Of a stretch of 14,149 nucleotides of DNA, positions 13,487-14,149 are shown in pieces. Position 1 is the stretch's first letter. The number at the start of each line of letters is the position of its first letter. The DNA lies in assembly GCA_028692275.1 (NCBI GenBank), contig JAQUXR010000042.1, forward strand, positions 1 through 14,149, in the 5' to 3' direction. The translations under genes and the position numbers were made by a program. A model generated the notes under the pieces. It was not told where the DNA came from. It saw only the letters and a list, made by a program, of their open reading frames with translations, and did not search any database. The DNA is from Frisingicoccus sp009929615 (GTDB lineage Bacteria; Bacillota; Clostridia; Lachnospirales; Lachnospiraceae).

Positions 13487-14149
13487 CTTTTTTTATCTCG
13501 TCAAGTAATAACTCGGCAGCAGGAGTGAATACCTGATATTTTTTCCAGATAATATACATCTTTGTTTCAAGTTTTGGATAGAGCGGCCGGAATGTAAGGC
13601 CGCTTTTTTCATTTGTATTAATCAGCTCATCGAAGCTCAAGGTCAGACCGACACCTTCTTTTGAAAAAAAGGCTGCATTTGTAGACAGGTTAAAACTTGC
13701 AAGAAGGTTTAATCTGTCTATTTTTTCGCCACACCAACGGGGAAAATCGACAGAAAAGGCCTGTTGGGAAGTGAATATAGGATAGGGAATGAGATCATCA
13801 ACGGTAATATGCTCCTGACCGGACAGAGGATGTGAGGTCTGCATGACAACACCCCATAAATTGCTTTCAGGGATTTCAATGTAGTTATACCGGGATAAAT
13901 CCGGCGGTTCTACGATGAGTGCAAAATCATACAAGCCCTTATCAAGCTTCTCGGCAACGAGAGCGGTATCGCCACTGGTAAAATGATAGTGTATGCGAGG
14001 ATGTTCCGCATATATATTTTTTAGAGTGTGTGAAGAAAAGTCTGTAAATACAGATCTTCTATGATAAGTGTTGAGCTGGTAAGCTAAGGAATTAGCTTCC
14101 AGCTCTTGTTTTATATATACTTCAGATATCTTTGCATGTCAAGAGAAGG
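13470..14149 (-). pseudogene. LysR-type regulator, substrate-binding part; interrupted and cut by the window edge
   Basis: Reading leftwards, the frame from 14138 to TGA 13472-13470 encodes a LysR effector-binding domain: EHPRIHYHFTSGDTALVAEKLDKGLYDFALIVEPPDLS..YNYIEIPE, then WGVVMQTSHPLSGQEHITVDDLIPYPIF and a normal C-terminus LETKMYIIWKKYQVFTPAAELLLDEIKKA. No ATG starts this frame; TTG 13934 lies inside the domain. Upstream, a different frame carries a LysR-like linker (LLLTCKDI, stop, SIYKTRAG), with TGA at 14124-14122 and a shift of frame near 14095-14103. In addition, about 14 residues (NTYHRRSVFTDFSS) look inserted between YQL and HTLKNIYAEHP. The HTH would lie beyond 14149. I judge this a decayed gene. 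Its 3' end overlaps the convergent c-di-GMP gene by 17 bp (13470-13486). Confidence 0.7.

Noticed and set aside
1..14149. Genome-wide reassignment of TAG to an amino acid
   Set aside because: TAG ends the aldo/keto reductase and ohrR directly before strong terminators, and also ends the TfoX-like and large GGDEF genes at their natural family ends.

Overview
The window looks like part of a chromosome from an anaerobic Firmicute, most likely a Lachnospiraceae-type Clostridium relative. This is inferred from the moderate-to-low GC content, AGGAGG-type ribosome binding sites, sigma-A-like promoters, and protein families typical of that group (DUF3169 next to an XRE regulator, Cys-rich PAS-like modules in GGDEF proteins). 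No rRNA, tRNA, CRISPR array, phage or IS element is visible.

Layout from left to right. (1) Positions 1-2028: a small redox operon with the tail of an unidentified gene, an NTF2/SnoaL-like protein, a flavodoxin whose last helix is cut off by an in-frame TAG, and an aldo/keto reductase, closed by a strong terminator. (2) 2039-3105: an autoregulated-looking XRE repressor overlapping a six-helix DUF3169 membrane protein; the promoter sits between two arms of a perfect 19-bp inverted repeat. (3) 3182-4314: rsmJ (16S rRNA methyltransferase) and a TfoX-N-like small protein. (4) 4347-5475: a peroxide-defence operon of Cys-type glutathione peroxidase plus OhrR-type MarR regulator, with an 18-bp perfect palindrome over the -10 box and a strong terminator. 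(5) 5514-13486: a signalling island with a hybrid histidine kinase (split by an in-frame TAG), a periplasmic-binding-domain diguanylate cyclase, a TetR regulator, and a large REC-GGDEF-EAL-Cys/PAS-GGDEF protein. (6) 13470-14149, minus strand: a decayed LysR-type regulator running convergently into the GGDEF gene.

The genes of region 5 suggest one signalling module. The membrane kinase and the SBP-type cyclase are an operon and could sense extracellular or envelope cues. The TetR gene is followed by an inverted repeat that could let it control the large c-di-GMP synthesis/degradation protein. Outputs of the module are not in the window.

The most unusual feature is that three genes in 14 kb carry lesions in conserved sequence: TAG in the flavodoxin, TAG in the hybrid kinase, and a stop plus a frameshift in the LysR gene. 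TAG also ends intact genes just before terminators here, so TAG is not simply reassigned. The two TAG cases are either recent nonsense mutations, or sites of suppression or readthrough, and in the kinase a downstream ATG with a Shine-Dalgarno-like sequence could allow the catalytic half to be made on its own.
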